In this document: in pieces, positions 1 through 8,841 of the stretch
Position numbering within the stretch: the stretch's first letter is position 1
Layout of the letters: every line of letters starts with the position of its first letter
Source: DTU019 sp050949825
GTDB taxonomy: Bacteria > Bacillota > Syntrophomonadia > Syntrophomonadales > Syntrophomonadaceae
Length of the DNA stretch: 64,000 nt
Direction of reading: 5' to 3'
NCBI GenBank assembly: GCA_050949825.1
Contig: JBMNGL010000003.1
Coordinates: 124,001 to 188,000 of the forward strand
Position numbers and translations under genes: made by a program
The notes under the pieces: generated by a model
What the model was told of the DNA's origin: nothing
Database searches by the model: none
Seen by the model: only the letters and a program-made list of their open reading frames with translations

Positions 1-967
1 CCGGATGCATGGCATCATATTGCTCACCCTGGGGGAAATAATAGGCCGCCCGCTTGGAACTGATATTGCCTTTCCAATCATCAGGATACAAGGCGGGGAA
101 GCTGCACATGGCCAAAACCTGCCCGGTCTTAACATTGAGCAGCACCGCAGCCGCCACCTTGGCGCGGGGATGCTTTTGCTGCAGCGCGGCCAGCATATTT
201 TCCATGCTTTGTTCCATGACCTGCTGCAGATCACTATCCAGGGTGAGATAAATGCTGTTTCCCTGGCGGGGTTCCAGGGTGACCAGTTCCCGGACCGGGC
301 GGCCGCCCGAATCCACTTCCACATTACGGGCCCCATCCTGACCGCGCAGCTCCTTTTCATATTGCTTTTCAATTCCCGATTTGCCAATCAGACTGCTGAT
401 ACTATATCGATAGTCTTCTTGCTGTTTGATTTCTTCAGGGGTGATGGAGTGAATATAGCCCAGGACATGTCCGGCCAGAGCGCCGTGCGGGTAGTTGCGC
501 AGCGGTTCAACCGCCACCGTCACTCCAGGCAGTTCCTGGCGATGCTCCTCCAGTTGCACCACCAGCTCCCAGGGTATGTCGCGCAATATTACCACCGGTT
601 CAAATAAGCGGAATTCCTGCAAAGCAATCTTTTCATTGACGAATTGTTCCGTGATTTCCGGGTAGGCTGATTTAAGCAGTTCGGCCAGGCGGGGCACCGC
701 TTCATTGCGATCACTGAGTCCGGTATAATTAAGGCTTAAGGTATACACCAGCTCATTGGCAGCGAGTACATTTCCTTTGCTGTCGTAGATCTCTCCCCGC
801 GGGGCTTTGATTGGCACCAGGCGCACCCGATTTTCTTTAGCCTGCGCCTGATATTCTTCATTAAACAATAATTGCACTACGGTCAACCGCAGCAGTAAAA
901 CTGATAGCAATGCGATGACCAAATAATAATACCATTTCAATCTGGGCCTGACTTCTTCTGTTTTCAT
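1..967 (-). CDS. mrdA: Penicillin-binding protein 2 (N-terminal part, runs off window)
   Basis: Elongasome transpeptidase that cross-links peptidoglycan in the lateral wall. Reading the minus strand from the ATG at 965-967 gives about 322 residues before the window edge. One transmembrane helix lies at about residues 12-34. The class B PBP dimerisation-domain signature PRGEIYDSKG is at 56-65, and the later motif SLIGKSGIEKQYE is typical of the family. The start of the transpeptidase domain (LTLDSDLQQ) is present, but the catalytic SxxK motif lies beyond the edge. The start abuts the mreD stop (TAA then ATG) without a gap, which fits an mreB-mreC-mreD-mrdA operon. Identification as PBP2 rather than another class B PBP rests on this context and on the N-terminal motifs. 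Confidence 0.9.
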   Translation of the reverse strand, partial: MKTEEVRPRLKWYYYLVIALLSVLLLRLTVVQLLFNEEYQAQAKENRVRLVPIKAPRGEIYDSKGNVLAANELVYTLSLNYTGLSDRNEAVPRLAELLKSAYPEITEQFVNEKIALQEFRLFEPVVILRDIPWELVVQLEEHRQELPGVTVAVEPLRNYPHGALAGHVLGYIHSITPEEIKQQEDYRYSISSLIGKSGIEKQYEKELRGQDGARNVEVDSGGRPVRELVTLEPRQGNSIYLTLDSDLQQVMEQSMENMLAALQQKHPRAKVAAAVLLNVKTGQVLAMCSFPALYPDDWKGNISSKRAAYYFPQGEQYDAMHP

Positions 968-1471
968 TTACCTCTCCCTATTGGACTGGAGCAACCCGAA
1001 TCGAGAAGAATTATAATACCATACATACAGCGGAGTGGCTAATATCATATTAAAAAGGGCCTGGTAAATCAGAGTAATAAAGACACCCTGATCAAGGTTT
1101 AACACCACCGTGGAGGCCAGGCTGGCTATAAATAAAAACAATAGATTCAGAAAGGTGCCTATAAGCACTGAAAGCACGCCTACCAACAGGTTCTCTTTGA
1201 ACACATTACCCTGCAGGATGCCAATGATATAGGCAGTCATTCCTTTAGCCAGAGCATTCATACCGATAAAACGCCCCAGCAGCAAATCCTCCAACAAACC
1301 ACATAAAAAGCCATAACGAGCCGCCTTGCGGGCGTCATTGAGCAAGGCATAAAAAATCACAAATATCAGGACCAGATCCGGCAGAGTATTCTTTATATTG
1401 TAGACCGCAAAAAAGGTCGATTGCAAAAACAATGCCAGAACTGGCAAGAAGAATAATATCAGGTAACGCAC
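968..1471 (-). CDS. mreD: Rod shape-determining protein MreD
   Basis: Small polytopic membrane protein of the elongasome, 167 residues, which is usual for the family. It is almost entirely hydrophobic, with about five predicted membrane segments starting at residue 3. Its conserved features are weak, so the call leans on size, hydrophobicity and position between mreC (3 nt upstream) and the PBP2 gene (directly abutting). It is thought to link MreC to the cytoplasmic MreB filament and to the PBP2/RodA synthase. Confidence 0.88.
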   Translation of the reverse strand: MRYLILFFLPVLALFLQSTFFAVYNIKNTLPDLVLIFVIFYALLNDARKAARYGFLCGLLEDLLLGRFIGMNALAKGMTAYIIGILQGNVFKENLLVGVLSVLIGTFLNLLFLFIASLASTVVLNLDQGVFITLIYQALFNMILATPLYVWYYNSSRFGLLQSNRER

Positions 1472-1474
1472 ATT

Positions 1475-2323
1475 CTACTCTCCTGCCGCGGGGGTGCCTC
1501 GATACGAGGTAATCAGGAGCACCTCTTCCAATTGGTCGAAGTGAACCACCGGTTTCACTACGGCCGACTTTAAAAGTCCTCCCGCTTCATCGTTTATTTC
1601 CTGAATGGTTCCTATTAAGATGCCCGGGGGATAAATCTGTGACAATCCTGAAGTGACGGCTTTTTCACCTACACGGATTTCAGAGTAGTAGGGAATATTG
1701 GCCATACGCAGCAGATTATCATCCCCTACCCCTTCCACAATACCACGGGTTTCCCTGCTATCCTGCGCAACCACACCAACCGCCATTTCACGGTCTGTCA
1801 ACAGGTTGACCTGTGCAGTATGCTGGGTGGTGCTGGCTACCCGGCCCACCAATCCTGCCGGGCTGATCACGGCCATATTCCTATTTACCCCTTCGGCCGC
1901 ACCCCGGTCAATAATTATGAATTTATACCAGGTGCTGGGGCTGCGCGCAATGACCCGGGCCGGCACCAAACTGTAGGTTTCCAGGTTGTCATTCTGGAAA
2001 GATATCAGCCTTTGCAGGCGCAGAGCCTCGGCACGATATTCATATAATGCCTGATTTTCACGCCTTAAGACATCATTTTGTTCTTGCAGGGTTTGAATCT
2101 GCCGCAGCAATTCACGCTTGCTGCTTAAACCTGAAGTGAAATCAGAGAACTGCGTTTTAAAACCGGTGAACCCACTTTGCAGCGGAGCATATCCATCCCT
2201 AATGGCTGTCTCCGCCCAGGTTACGGTATCCCGCTCCACAGCGGTTGCGCGCATTACAATGAAAGCCGCCGAAAATATCAGCACCAGCAGCCATAGGTAT
2301 TTGTTCTTTAAAATTGTAAACAA
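1475..2323 (-). CDS. mreC: Rod shape-determining protein MreC
   Basis: Bitopic elongasome scaffold, 282 residues. There is an N-terminal membrane anchor at about 9-29, a Glu/Gln/Arg-rich coiled coil at about 65-110, and then the beta-rich MreC core with family motifs such as MAVISPAGLVGRV and the C-terminal YPPGILIG. The first codon is TTG with a weak GGGTGAG upstream. It lies 14 nt after mreB and 3 nt before mreD, so co-transcription is likely. Confidence 0.93.
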   Translation of the reverse strand: MFTILKNKYLWLLVLIFSAAFIVMRATAVERDTVTWAETAIRDGYAPLQSGFTGFKTQFSDFTSGLSSKRELLRQIQTLQEQNDVLRRENQALYEYRAEALRLQRLISFQNDNLETYSLVPARVIARSPSTWYKFIIIDRGAAEGVNRNMAVISPAGLVGRVASTTQHTAQVNLLTDREMAVGVVAQDSRETRGIVEGVGDDNLLRMANIPYYSEIRVGEKAVTSGLSQIYPPGILIGTIQEINDEAGGLLKSAVVKPVVHFDQLEEVLLITSYRGTPAAGE

Positions 2324-2337
2324 TTAACTCACCCAAC

Positions 2338-3360
2338 TTAAAGGGTGTGTTTATGCGATACCAGCACCCTTTTCAGTATTTCGATATTCTCCAGAACTTT
2401 CCCCGTCCCCAATCCGACGGCCAGCAGGGGGTTTTCACAGACATATACCGGCATATTGGTTTCCATACTGATTAATTTATCCAGACCACGCAGCAAGCTG
2501 CCACCTCCAGCCATAATGATGCCACGGTCCATAATATCAGCAGCCAATTCCGGCGGGGTTTTTTCCAAACATACCTTGATGCCGTCCACAATATGCTGCA
2601 CCGTTTCCTGCAGGGCTATTTGGATTTCTTTAGAAGAAATGCTGATGGTTTTTGGAAGGCCGGTTACCAAATCGCGACCGCGCACCTCATATTGCTCTTC
2701 TTCTCCCTCCCAGAGGGCCGAACCAATGGAAATCTTAATATCCTCTGCAGTACGTTCCCCTATTAAGAGATTATAATTTTTGCGCAGGTGCTGAATAATG
2801 GCATCATCCATGTTATCCCCGGCGATGCGCACCGATTTGGAGGTGACAATGCCCCCCAGGGAAATCACCGCCACCTCGGTGGTGCCTCCGCCGATATCAA
2901 CCATCATGTTGCCCGTGGGCTCATGCACCGGCATCCCGGCCCCAATAGCCGCTGCCATAGGTTCTTCAATCAAGTAGGCCTCCTTGGCGCCGCCTGCTAA
3001 AGCTGCTTCCCGAACTGCTCTTTCCTCCACGGTAGTGCAGCCGGTTGGTATACTGACAATCACCCGTGGCCGGACAAACGGGTTCTTTTGCCCCAGAGCC
3101 TTGCTGATAAAATACTTCAACATGGCCTGGGTGACATCAAAATCAGCTATTACTCCATCTTTCATGGGACGAATGGCTACAATATTACCAGGCGTCCTGC
3201 CGATCATACGCTTGGCTTCTTCTCCCACCGCCAGCACCCGTCCGGTATCATTCTGTATGGCCACTACGGACGGTTCTTCTAATACAATACCTTTTCCCCT
3301 TACATGAACCAGGGTGTTGGCAGTACCCAGGTCAATGCCCATATCTTTACCGAAAGCCAA
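2338..3360 (-). CDS. mreB: Cell shape-determining protein MreB
   Basis: Actin-like ATPase that organises lateral wall synthesis beneath the membrane; 340 residues, typical length. Phosphate-1 motif GIDLGTANT is at 8-16, phosphate-2 motif DIGGGTTE at 155-162, and the adenosine motif AGGGSLLRGLD near the C terminus. The start is TTG, preceded by AAGGAGG with about 10 nt spacing; an ATG six codons further in is the alternative but has a poorer site. It heads the mreBCD-mrdA set, with radC immediately upstream as in many Firmicutes. Confidence 0.96.
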   Translation of the reverse strand: MAFGKDMGIDLGTANTLVHVRGKGIVLEEPSVVAIQNDTGRVLAVGEEAKRMIGRTPGNIVAIRPMKDGVIADFDVTQAMLKYFISKALGQKNPFVRPRVIVSIPTGCTTVEERAVREAALAGGAKEAYLIEEPMAAAIGAGMPVHEPTGNMMVDIGGGTTEVAVISLGGIVTSKSVRIAGDNMDDAIIQHLRKNYNLLIGERTAEDIKISIGSALWEGEEEQYEVRGRDLVTGLPKTISISSKEIQIALQETVQHIVDGIKVCLEKTPPELAADIMDRGIIMAGGGSLLRGLDKLISMETNMPVYVCENPLLAVGLGTGKVLENIEILKRVLVSHKHTL

Positions 3361-3381
3361 AATTGTGCTGCCTCCTTAATT

Positions 3382-4047
3382 CTAAATTAAACCTCTGGAT
3401 TTCATACTGCAATATCTATTATCACCTATGATCACATGATCAAGGACTTCTATGCCTACAATCCGGCCAGCCTCGGCCAGCCTGCGGGTGGTTTCCACAT
3501 CTTCGTGGCTGGGACTGGGATCGCCACTGGGGTGGTTATGCACCAGTATAACTGAAGCGGCACTGCGCTTAACGGCATTCTTAAAAACCTCGCGGGGATG
3601 TGCCATAGAACTGTGCAAGCCCCCCACGGAAATATCCTCTGCAATTATAATGCCGCCTTTCCGATCCAGGTAAAGCACCTTAAAATGCTCCCGATCCAGG
3701 TAGCGCATTTCTTCCATAACCAGCATTTTTACATCTTCCGGAGAAGTGATAACCGGCCTGTCCTCCTGGCACAAGGCCAGGCGACGCCCCAATTCAATGG
3801 CGGCTTTTATGCTGACCGCTTTGGCCGTGCCAATGCCGTGCTCAGCCATCAATTCCTCCAGACTGGCTTCCCTGAGGCACCGCAAGGTCTTGTATTTGAT
3901 CATAAGCTGCTTGGCCAGATCCAGGGCATTGATTTTGGCAGTGCCCATACCGAGGATAATAGCCAGCAATTCGTGTTCATCCAAACGACCTTCACCCAGT
4001 TTGACCAGCTTTTCCCGAGGGCGCATTTCCTCGGGCAATTCCTTCAT
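3382..4047 (-). CDS. radC: RadC family JAB/MPN-domain protein
   Basis: 221 residues. A helix-hairpin-helix (HGIGTAKAV, about 70-78) is followed by the JAMM metal-binding motif HNHPSGDPSPSHED at about 170-183, the full RadC signature. The protein was historically called a DNA repair protein, but the biochemical role is not settled. The first codon is ATG with no strong Shine-Dalgarno sequence. It sits between maf and mreB, the classic maf-radC-mreB Firmicute order. Confidence 0.93.
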   Translation of the reverse strand: MKELPEEMRPREKLVKLGEGRLDEHELLAIILGMGTAKINALDLAKQLMIKYKTLRCLREASLEELMAEHGIGTAKAVSIKAAIELGRRLALCQEDRPVITSPEDVKMLVMEEMRYLDREHFKVLYLDRKGGIIIAEDISVGGLHSSMAHPREVFKNAVKRSAASVILVHNHPSGDPSPSHEDVETTRRLAEAGRIVGIEVLDHVIIGDNRYCSMKSRGLI

Positions 4048-4063
4048 ACTAACCGCATGGTAA

Positions 4064-4651
4064 CTAATCCCCTACACCCCCCAATAGATGTACGCCTTGT
4101 TTTTGCAGCATCAAATACAGGGTGTAAATTGGCAATCCTACTACATTATAAAAACAACCTTCCATATGCTCTACGAATACAGCGCCCAGGCCTTGAACTC
4201 CATAGGATCCGGCTTTATCCAACGGCTCTCCGCTGTCAATGTAAGCTCGAATCTCCTTCTCAAGAATAGTACGAAAACGAACCCTGGTAATTACAGCAAC
4301 GCTGTCGATACTTCCATTGCCGGTGTTGAGCACACATAAGCCGGTTATAACCTGATGTTCCCGGCCGCTTAATAAAGAGAGCATCTGAAAGGCCTCTTCC
4401 TGATGGCGCGGTTTTCCTAAAATGCGATTATCTAAGACTACAATGGTATCAGCCGCAATAATGAGTGCTTCAGGTTCCTGTTCTGCAACTTCCCTTGCTT
4501 TCATAGCGGCCAGTTTAATGCAGGTTCGGGCAGGGTCCGCCTCAATATTGATAGTTTCATCCACAACAGCGGGTTTACAGACGAAGTGCAGGCCGAGTTG
4601 CTCTAAAAGCATCTTGCGCCGGGGCGATTGTGAAGCTAACACCACGCGCAT
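4064..4651 (-). CDS. maf: Maf-like nucleotide pyrophosphatase
   Basis: Maf/HAM1-superfamily nucleoside triphosphate pyrophosphatase, proposed to clear non-canonical nucleotides and linked to septation. The N-terminal signature ASQSPRRK follows the start, and the family motif AADTIVVLDNRILGKP is in the middle. I place the start at the ATG at 4649-4651, giving 195 residues, because GAGAGGA lies 8 nt upstream and the SQSPRR motif then sits near the N terminus as in the family. A longer reading would overlap the upstream gene by 29 nt and add 15 non-conserved residues. Confidence 0.93.
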   Translation of the reverse strand: MRVVLASQSPRRKMLLEQLGLHFVCKPAVVDETINIEADPARTCIKLAAMKAREVAEQEPEALIIAADTIVVLDNRILGKPRHQEEAFQMLSLLSGREHQVITGLCVLNTGNGSIDSVAVITRVRFRTILEKEIRAYIDSGEPLDKAGSYGVQGLGAVFVEHMEGCFYNVVGLPIYTLYLMLQKQGVHLLGGVGD

Positions 4652-4667
4652 GACAGTTATCCTCTCT

Positions 4668-4934
4668 TTACAGCTTTCTATACAGCATGTAGGCAATCAG
4701 GAAGCCCAGCAGTGTAAAGATGCTTACATGCACCATCAAGCCCACTGTAATAGAAATAACCTTTAAATCAAGCGTAAAAGGGGCAAATCCCAGGTTTTGC
4801 ATCCGCCCCAGAACCTGCCCTCCCGGCCACGTTTTGACTATAGCGTCCCCGATAAAACTTCCAATGATACCCCCCAGAATAAGCAGCAGCATAAGGATCT
4901 GCCACCCAGGTTGTATCTTGCTGCGACCAGCCAC
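4668..4934 (-). CDS. DUF4321 family small membrane protein
   Basis: 88 residues, GTG start with GGAGGTCTATA in front. Two hydrophobic segments (about 11-30 and 58-82) flank a loop with the recognisable LGFAPFTLDLKVIS stretch, matching DUF4321, a small Firmicute membrane family commonly found beside maf and mreB. The function is unknown; the association with cell-shape genes suggests an envelope role, which is inference only. Confidence 0.75.
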   Translation of the reverse strand: MAGRSKIQPGWQILMLLLILGGIIGSFIGDAIVKTWPGGQVLGRMQNLGFAPFTLDLKVISITVGLMVHVSIFTLLGFLIAYMLYRKL

Positions 4935-5003
4935 TATAGACCTCCAACTATCTCATGTTTTTAACCAGTGTAGCACTACCATAACCTATTGACAAGGCAA
5001 GGC

Positions 5004-5040
5004 AAAAATGGAGAATACCTGGATTATTCAGTATTCTCCG
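5004..5040 (-). terminator. Intrinsic terminator after rex
   Basis: On the minus strand GGAGAATAC pairs with GTATTCTCC around a 12-nt loop and is followed by ATTTTTG. It lies about 45 nt after the rex stop codon. Confidence 0.7.
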
Positions 5041-5084
5041 CCATTTCCATTGATCTTTTGACCATGCATAAAACTGGGGGAAAT

Positions 5085-5714
5085 CTACCGGGTCAAGGCC
5101 AGGTTAAAACTCAAAACCTCCAAATTAACAGACAGGTCCACATTCCTTAAAATAATATCAGAAGGCACCTTTAATACCCGCGGTGAAAAATTCAATACCG
5201 CCTTTACACCGGCTTTAAGAAGCTGTTCGGTAACATCCTGGGCCTGTGCTGCCGGCACCGCAACCACGCCAATATTAATATTGTATTGTTCTACCAGCTC
5301 TTCAAGCTGATCCAGGGCGCAAACCTTCAAGGATCCCAGTTTGGTACCGATAATATCAGGGTTTACATCCAGTATGGCACAGATGTTAAAGCCCCGATCA
5401 ACAAACCCCTGGTATAAGGCCAGGGCAGAACCCAGTTTCCCGGCCCCCAGGATGATTATGTTCCAGCGCTGATCCAGGCCCAATATCTTCATTAATTGAC
5501 AATATAGTTCCTGAACTTTGTAACCGACCCCACGTGTTCCGAATTCCCCAAAATAGGCTAGATCTTTTCTAACCTGAGCGGAACTAACCCCCACACCTTT
5601 GGCAATCTCCCCTGATGATACGGTCTCTTCGCCGTCTTCCATCAACTGGTGAAGATAACGCGAATAAATCGACAGCCTCATCACGGTTGCTTCAGGTATC
5701 TTGAATGCTTTCAA
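5085..5714 (-). CDS. rex: Redox-sensing transcriptional repressor Rex
   Basis: NADH-responsive repressor that controls fermentation and electron-flow genes. The N-terminal winged helix (about 1-80, with KIPEATVMRLSIY and the recognition-helix region SSAQVRKDLAYFG) is followed by a Rossmann fold with GAGKLG at about 90-95. I choose the TTG at 5712-5714, giving 209 residues, because a perfect AAGGAG sits 8 nt upstream and the protein then begins at the family-typical KxxKIPEAT. An ATG 12 codons upstream is possible but has no such site. In a syntroph, Rex would couple NADH/NAD+ to hydrogen, formate and beta-oxidation genes; no convincing operator was found in this window. Confidence 0.95.
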   Translation of the reverse strand: MKAFKIPEATVMRLSIYSRYLHQLMEDGEETVSSGEIAKGVGVSSAQVRKDLAYFGEFGTRGVGYKVQELYCQLMKILGLDQRWNIIILGAGKLGSALALYQGFVDRGFNICAILDVNPDIIGTKLGSLKVCALDQLEELVEQYNINIGVVAVPAAQAQDVTEQLLKAGVKAVLNFSPRVLKVPSDIILRNVDLSVNLEVLSFNLALTR

Positions 5715-5824
5715 GGGCTCAACTCCTTTGGCTAGCCTGCGATGATCCATGTAATAAGGTTAATGAACCAGCGTTTGCTTAATGAAAAGTAACTCTTTCA
5801 CTATTTATGTAAGAATTAGCCTTA

Positions 5825-6814
5825 TTATATCAAAACCTTAATGATATTGTATACCAATATTGCCACCAGGGCGGAAGAAGGAATGGTAACAAACCAGGCA
5901 ATTATGATCTGCCGGGCAATATTCCAGCGTACCCCTTTAAGGCGCTTGGCAGCCCCTACCCCCATTATGGAAGAGGACACCACATGGGTAGTGCTGACCG
6001 GAGCACCCAATAGACTGGCCCCGTAGATTACCAGGGATGAAGTGAAATCAGCGGCAAAACCATTGATCGGTTCAATACGAAATATCTTGCCCCCCATGGT
6101 GCGGATAATTTTCCACCCGCCAATAGCTGTACCTGCCGCCATTGATAAAGCGCAGGCCATTTTCACCCACAGAGGCACTTCAAATGTGGGCAGGAGGCTG
6201 GCGCTGACCAGCATCATGGTAATGATGCCCATTGATTTCTGGGCATCATTGCTGCCATGGGCAAAGGAAGCCATGCAGGCAGAAATGATTTGCAGTTTGC
6301 GGAATTGATGGTTGGTTTTGGCCGGTGAGGCTTTCCTGAAAATCCAGAAAAGCAGGGTCATAACCAGGCTCCCTGCTATCAGGCCTATGACAGGTGCGGT
6401 CAAAAGTCCGGTCAAAATTTTTATGAAACCGCCCCATAGTACACGTTGAGCACCTACTGCGGCAATGACTGCTCCCACCAAACCGCCGATGAGGGCATGC
6501 GAAGAACTGCTTGGTATGCCAAAATACCAGGTAAATAGATTCCAGAATATCGCTCCGATCAAGGCACAGATTAAAACCAGGGGGGTGATCAGTTCTGGAG
6601 CTACAATGCTCTTGCCGATGGTCGCAGCCACAGCTGTGCCGCTGAGCGCTCCGGCAAAGTTGAGGGTAGCAGCCACAGTAATAGCCGCCCGGGGTGAAAG
6701 GGCTTTGGTGGATACTGAGGTAGCAATGGCATTGGCGGTATCGTGAAATCCATTAATATAATCAAAAACCAGGGCCAGGATGACGACTATGCCAATCATT
6801 GTCATACTAGACAT
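5825..6814 (-). CDS. PiT-family inorganic phosphate transporter
   Basis: Low-affinity inorganic phosphate symporter of the membrane, 329 residues, about ten hydrophobic segments. Both halves of the internally duplicated PiT signature are present: DYINGFHDTANAIA near residue 19 and FAHGSNDAQKSMG in the second half. It overlaps the upstream DUF47 gene by 8 nt, the usual pairing of a PiT transporter with its PhoU-like accessory protein. Confidence 0.93.
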   Translation of the reverse strand: MSSMTMIGIVVILALVFDYINGFHDTANAIATSVSTKALSPRAAITVAATLNFAGALSGTAVAATIGKSIVAPELITPLVLICALIGAIFWNLFTWYFGIPSSSSHALIGGLVGAVIAAVGAQRVLWGGFIKILTGLLTAPVIGLIAGSLVMTLLFWIFRKASPAKTNHQFRKLQIISACMASFAHGSNDAQKSMGIITMMLVSASLLPTFEVPLWVKMACALSMAAGTAIGGWKIIRTMGGKIFRIEPINGFAADFTSSLVIYGASLLGAPVSTTHVVSSSIMGVGAAKRLKGVRWNIARQIIIAWFVTIPSSALVAILVYNIIKVLI

Positions 6815-7439
6815 ACTTAACCGCTATTCCCTTGAGGATGTTGCTTACATTTTCGCAATAATCCAGGGTCGTTTCGAGATGCTCGTAGATCTCCTTCCAC
6901 TTGATGATATCTACTACATCGCGGGTATTCTCAAAAAGCAGGGCAATCCCTGCTCGATACAGGTAGTCACCTTCGTGTTCATATGACCTGATTTTCTCGC
7001 TGGCTTCGATAATGCTGTTGTGGTTGCCCCTGACATCGGGCAGCTGCGCAACGGCATACTTTATTTCCCGGGCCGCTTCCTGCAGCACATAAGCCAGTTT
7101 TAGCACATAGCCTTCTTTGGGCTGACCGGCTTTGTAAATCACGATTTTCTCCATGGTCCCCTGTATGTGGTCAAGGACATTATTTAATTCCCGGGCCAGG
7201 GCCAGAATATCTTCACGATCAAACGGGGTCACAAAAGAATTGTTGATCTGATCCATAACCTTGCCCATGGTTACGCCGCCTCGTTCTTCAACAGCGCTTA
7301 TGAGTTCCAGGTTATATACCGGATCAGTCTGATGCTCGAGAAAATCCTTAAGTATATCAGCCGCTTCCGAGATAGCTACAGCGATTTCATCAAAGTAGGC
7401 AAAAAATTTTTCATCCCGTGGCTTTAATTTGATAACCAC
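6807..7439 (-). CDS. DUF47 / PhoU-like phosphate transport accessory protein
   Basis: 210 residues, all-helical and charged, without membrane segments. The N terminus (KFFAYFDEIAVAISEAADIL) and KWKEIYEHLETTLDYCENVSNIL near the C terminus are typical of DUF47 proteins, thought to regulate PiT transporters. GTG start with GGGGAGG upstream. Its coding region runs into the pit gene (8-nt overlap), so translation is probably coupled. Confidence 0.88.
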   Translation of the reverse strand: MVIKLKPRDEKFFAYFDEIAVAISEAADILKDFLEHQTDPVYNLELISAVEERGGVTMGKVMDQINNSFVTPFDREDILALARELNNVLDHIQGTMEKIVIYKAGQPKEGYVLKLAYVLQEAAREIKYAVAQLPDVRGNHNSIIEASEKIRSYEHEGDYLYRAGIALLFENTRDVVDIIKWKEIYEHLETTLDYCENVSNILKGIAVKYV

Positions 7440-7480
7440 TGTGTATACCTCCCCGTATACATTTACCCCTTACTGCTTTA

Positions 7481-7489
7481 ATTATAACA
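7481..7489 (-). promoter_or_regulatory. Extended -10 promoter for the DUF47-pit pair
   Basis: The minus strand carries TGTTATAAT, a consensus extended -10 element, about 40 nt upstream of the DUF47 start. No good -35 hexamer is visible at 16-18 nt, as expected for an extended -10 promoter. Confidence 0.45.
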
Positions 7490-7551
7490 ATTTGCACAAC
7501 AAAACTTTGTTAACAATGTGTTAAGGAAATCCGCTTCTCTTAACAGAGGGT

Positions 7552-8841
7552 TTACAAAGGACAGTGGGTGGCAAGTAAATACTGTCGGGCTTTGTCGATC
7601 ACATAGAAGGATCCGGTCAGCAACAGGTAAGCATCTGCTGACAAAAACGACAGGCTCAACTCGACAGCCTTCACAATGTCTTCCTCCTGCCGGCAAGGGA
7701 TCTGGGGATACAATCGGCCCCATTCGGCAGCGGTGCGCTGCCAGTATTGGCTACGCTGCCCCAGTGGTCGGGTTACCACACAGGCCTTACTGTCAGAACC
7801 CAGGTATTCCAGAATACCGCCAGCATCCTTATCATCAACCATACCACATAACAGCACCTTCTCCCGCCCCGGCAAGAGCTCTGCCAGGGCAGAGTGCAAA
7901 GCCTGTGCCGCCTGCCGGTTATGGGCGGCGTCACATATAATCAGGGGGCTTTCCGAGAGCACTTCCAGGCGGCCTTCAGTATGCAATTTTCCCAGTGCTG
8001 ATTTAATATATTCGTCCGTGATGATAAACGAATATTTTTCCAACTCCACCAGTGCAGTCATTGCTACTGCCAGATTCTGCAATTGAAAAGCACCCGGTAG
8101 TGAAAACCATATCTGCTGCAAATTATGGTTCCCAGCCTGCATACTTATACACTGTCCGCGTAAATCATGTGGCTGGCCGGATGTTATGCTTACTGCTGCG
8201 CTTGATAGCAGGGGACTGTGCAAGGAGTGCGCCCGGACTGCAATAATCTGCCAAGCCTCTTCGTCCATAGGCCCTACCACAACTGGTATCCCCGCTTTGA
8301 TGATGCCGGCTTTATTGGCGGCAATTTCCGCCAGGGAATCACCCAGCCAGCTGGTGTGATCATAATCTACCGTGGTGATGGCACACAACAGGGGGGTCGC
8401 AACGGTGGTGGCATCATAGCGTCCTCCCAGGCCGGTTTCCAGCACCACCACATCTATTCCCTCTTCTTTAAAATAGAGCAAGGCGACCGCGGTAAGTATT
8501 TCAAATTCGCTGGGCTGGTCTGCTACCGGCAGGGACTCTGCCACTCGGAGCACCTGTTTTAGATAGGCGTGTAACTTGTCGGGTGTAATTATTTGACCAT
8601 CGATTTCAAAGCGTTCACAATAGGAATGCAGGTGCGGGGAACTGTAACGACCGGTGCGGTAGCCGGCTGCGCTAAGCACTCTGGCAATAATCAGTGCGGT
8701 CGATCCCTTGCCATTGGTTCCGGCCACCTGCACCACGCGCAGATCCCTATGGGGATTGCCCAGGGCCGACAAAAGCCGGGAAATGCGCTTAAGACCCGGT
8801 TTTATGCCCAGCCGGCACAGCTCCTGCAGTTTCTCTTCAAT
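7552..8841 (-). CDS. folC: Folylpolyglutamate/dihydrofolate synthase
   Basis: Adds glutamate to folates in the cytoplasm, and usually also makes dihydrofolate. The Mur-ligase-type P-loop GTNGKGST and the later VLETGLGGRYDATT are clear. The first ordinary start (TTG at 8772) would cut into the conserved N terminus: in-frame sequence upstream still encodes the family-like GIKPGLKRISRLLSALGNP. The coordinates given start at ATT (8839-8841), which overlaps the valS stop as TAATT and gives 429 residues, the usual length. The true start is uncertain; TTG at 8772 (406 residues) is the conservative alternative. The ATT may reflect a rare start codon or a one-base difference from TAATG. Confidence 0.85.
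   Translation of the reverse strand: MEEKLQELCRLGIKPGLKRISRLLSALGNPHRDLRVVQVAGTNGKGSTALIIARVLSAAGYRTGRYSSPHLHSYCERFEIDGQIITPDKLHAYLKQVLRVAESLPVADQPSEFEILTAVALLYFKEEGIDVVVLETGLGGRYDATTVATPLLCAITTVDYDHTSWLGDSLAEIAANKAGIIKAGIPVVVGPMDEEAWQIIAVRAHSLHSPLLSSAAVSITSGQPHDLRGQCISMQAGNHNLQQIWFSLPGAFQLQNLAVAMTALVELEKYSFIITDEYIKSALGKLHTEGRLEVLSESPLIICDAAHNRQAAQALHSALAELLPGREKVLLCGMVDDKDAGGILEYLGSDSKACVVTRPLGQRSQYWQRTAAEWGRLYPQIPCRQEEDIVKAVELSLSFLSADAYLLLTGSFYVIDKARQYLLATHCPL

Noticed and set aside
5..607. Plus-strand open frame at the window start
   Set aside because: Antisense shadow of the PBP2 gene, which reads cleanly on the minus strand with family motifs.
7500..7525. Rex operator upstream of the DUF47-pit pair
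   Set aside because: TTGTTAAC is followed by a same-direction GTGTTAA, not the inverted TTAACAA needed for a Rex site.
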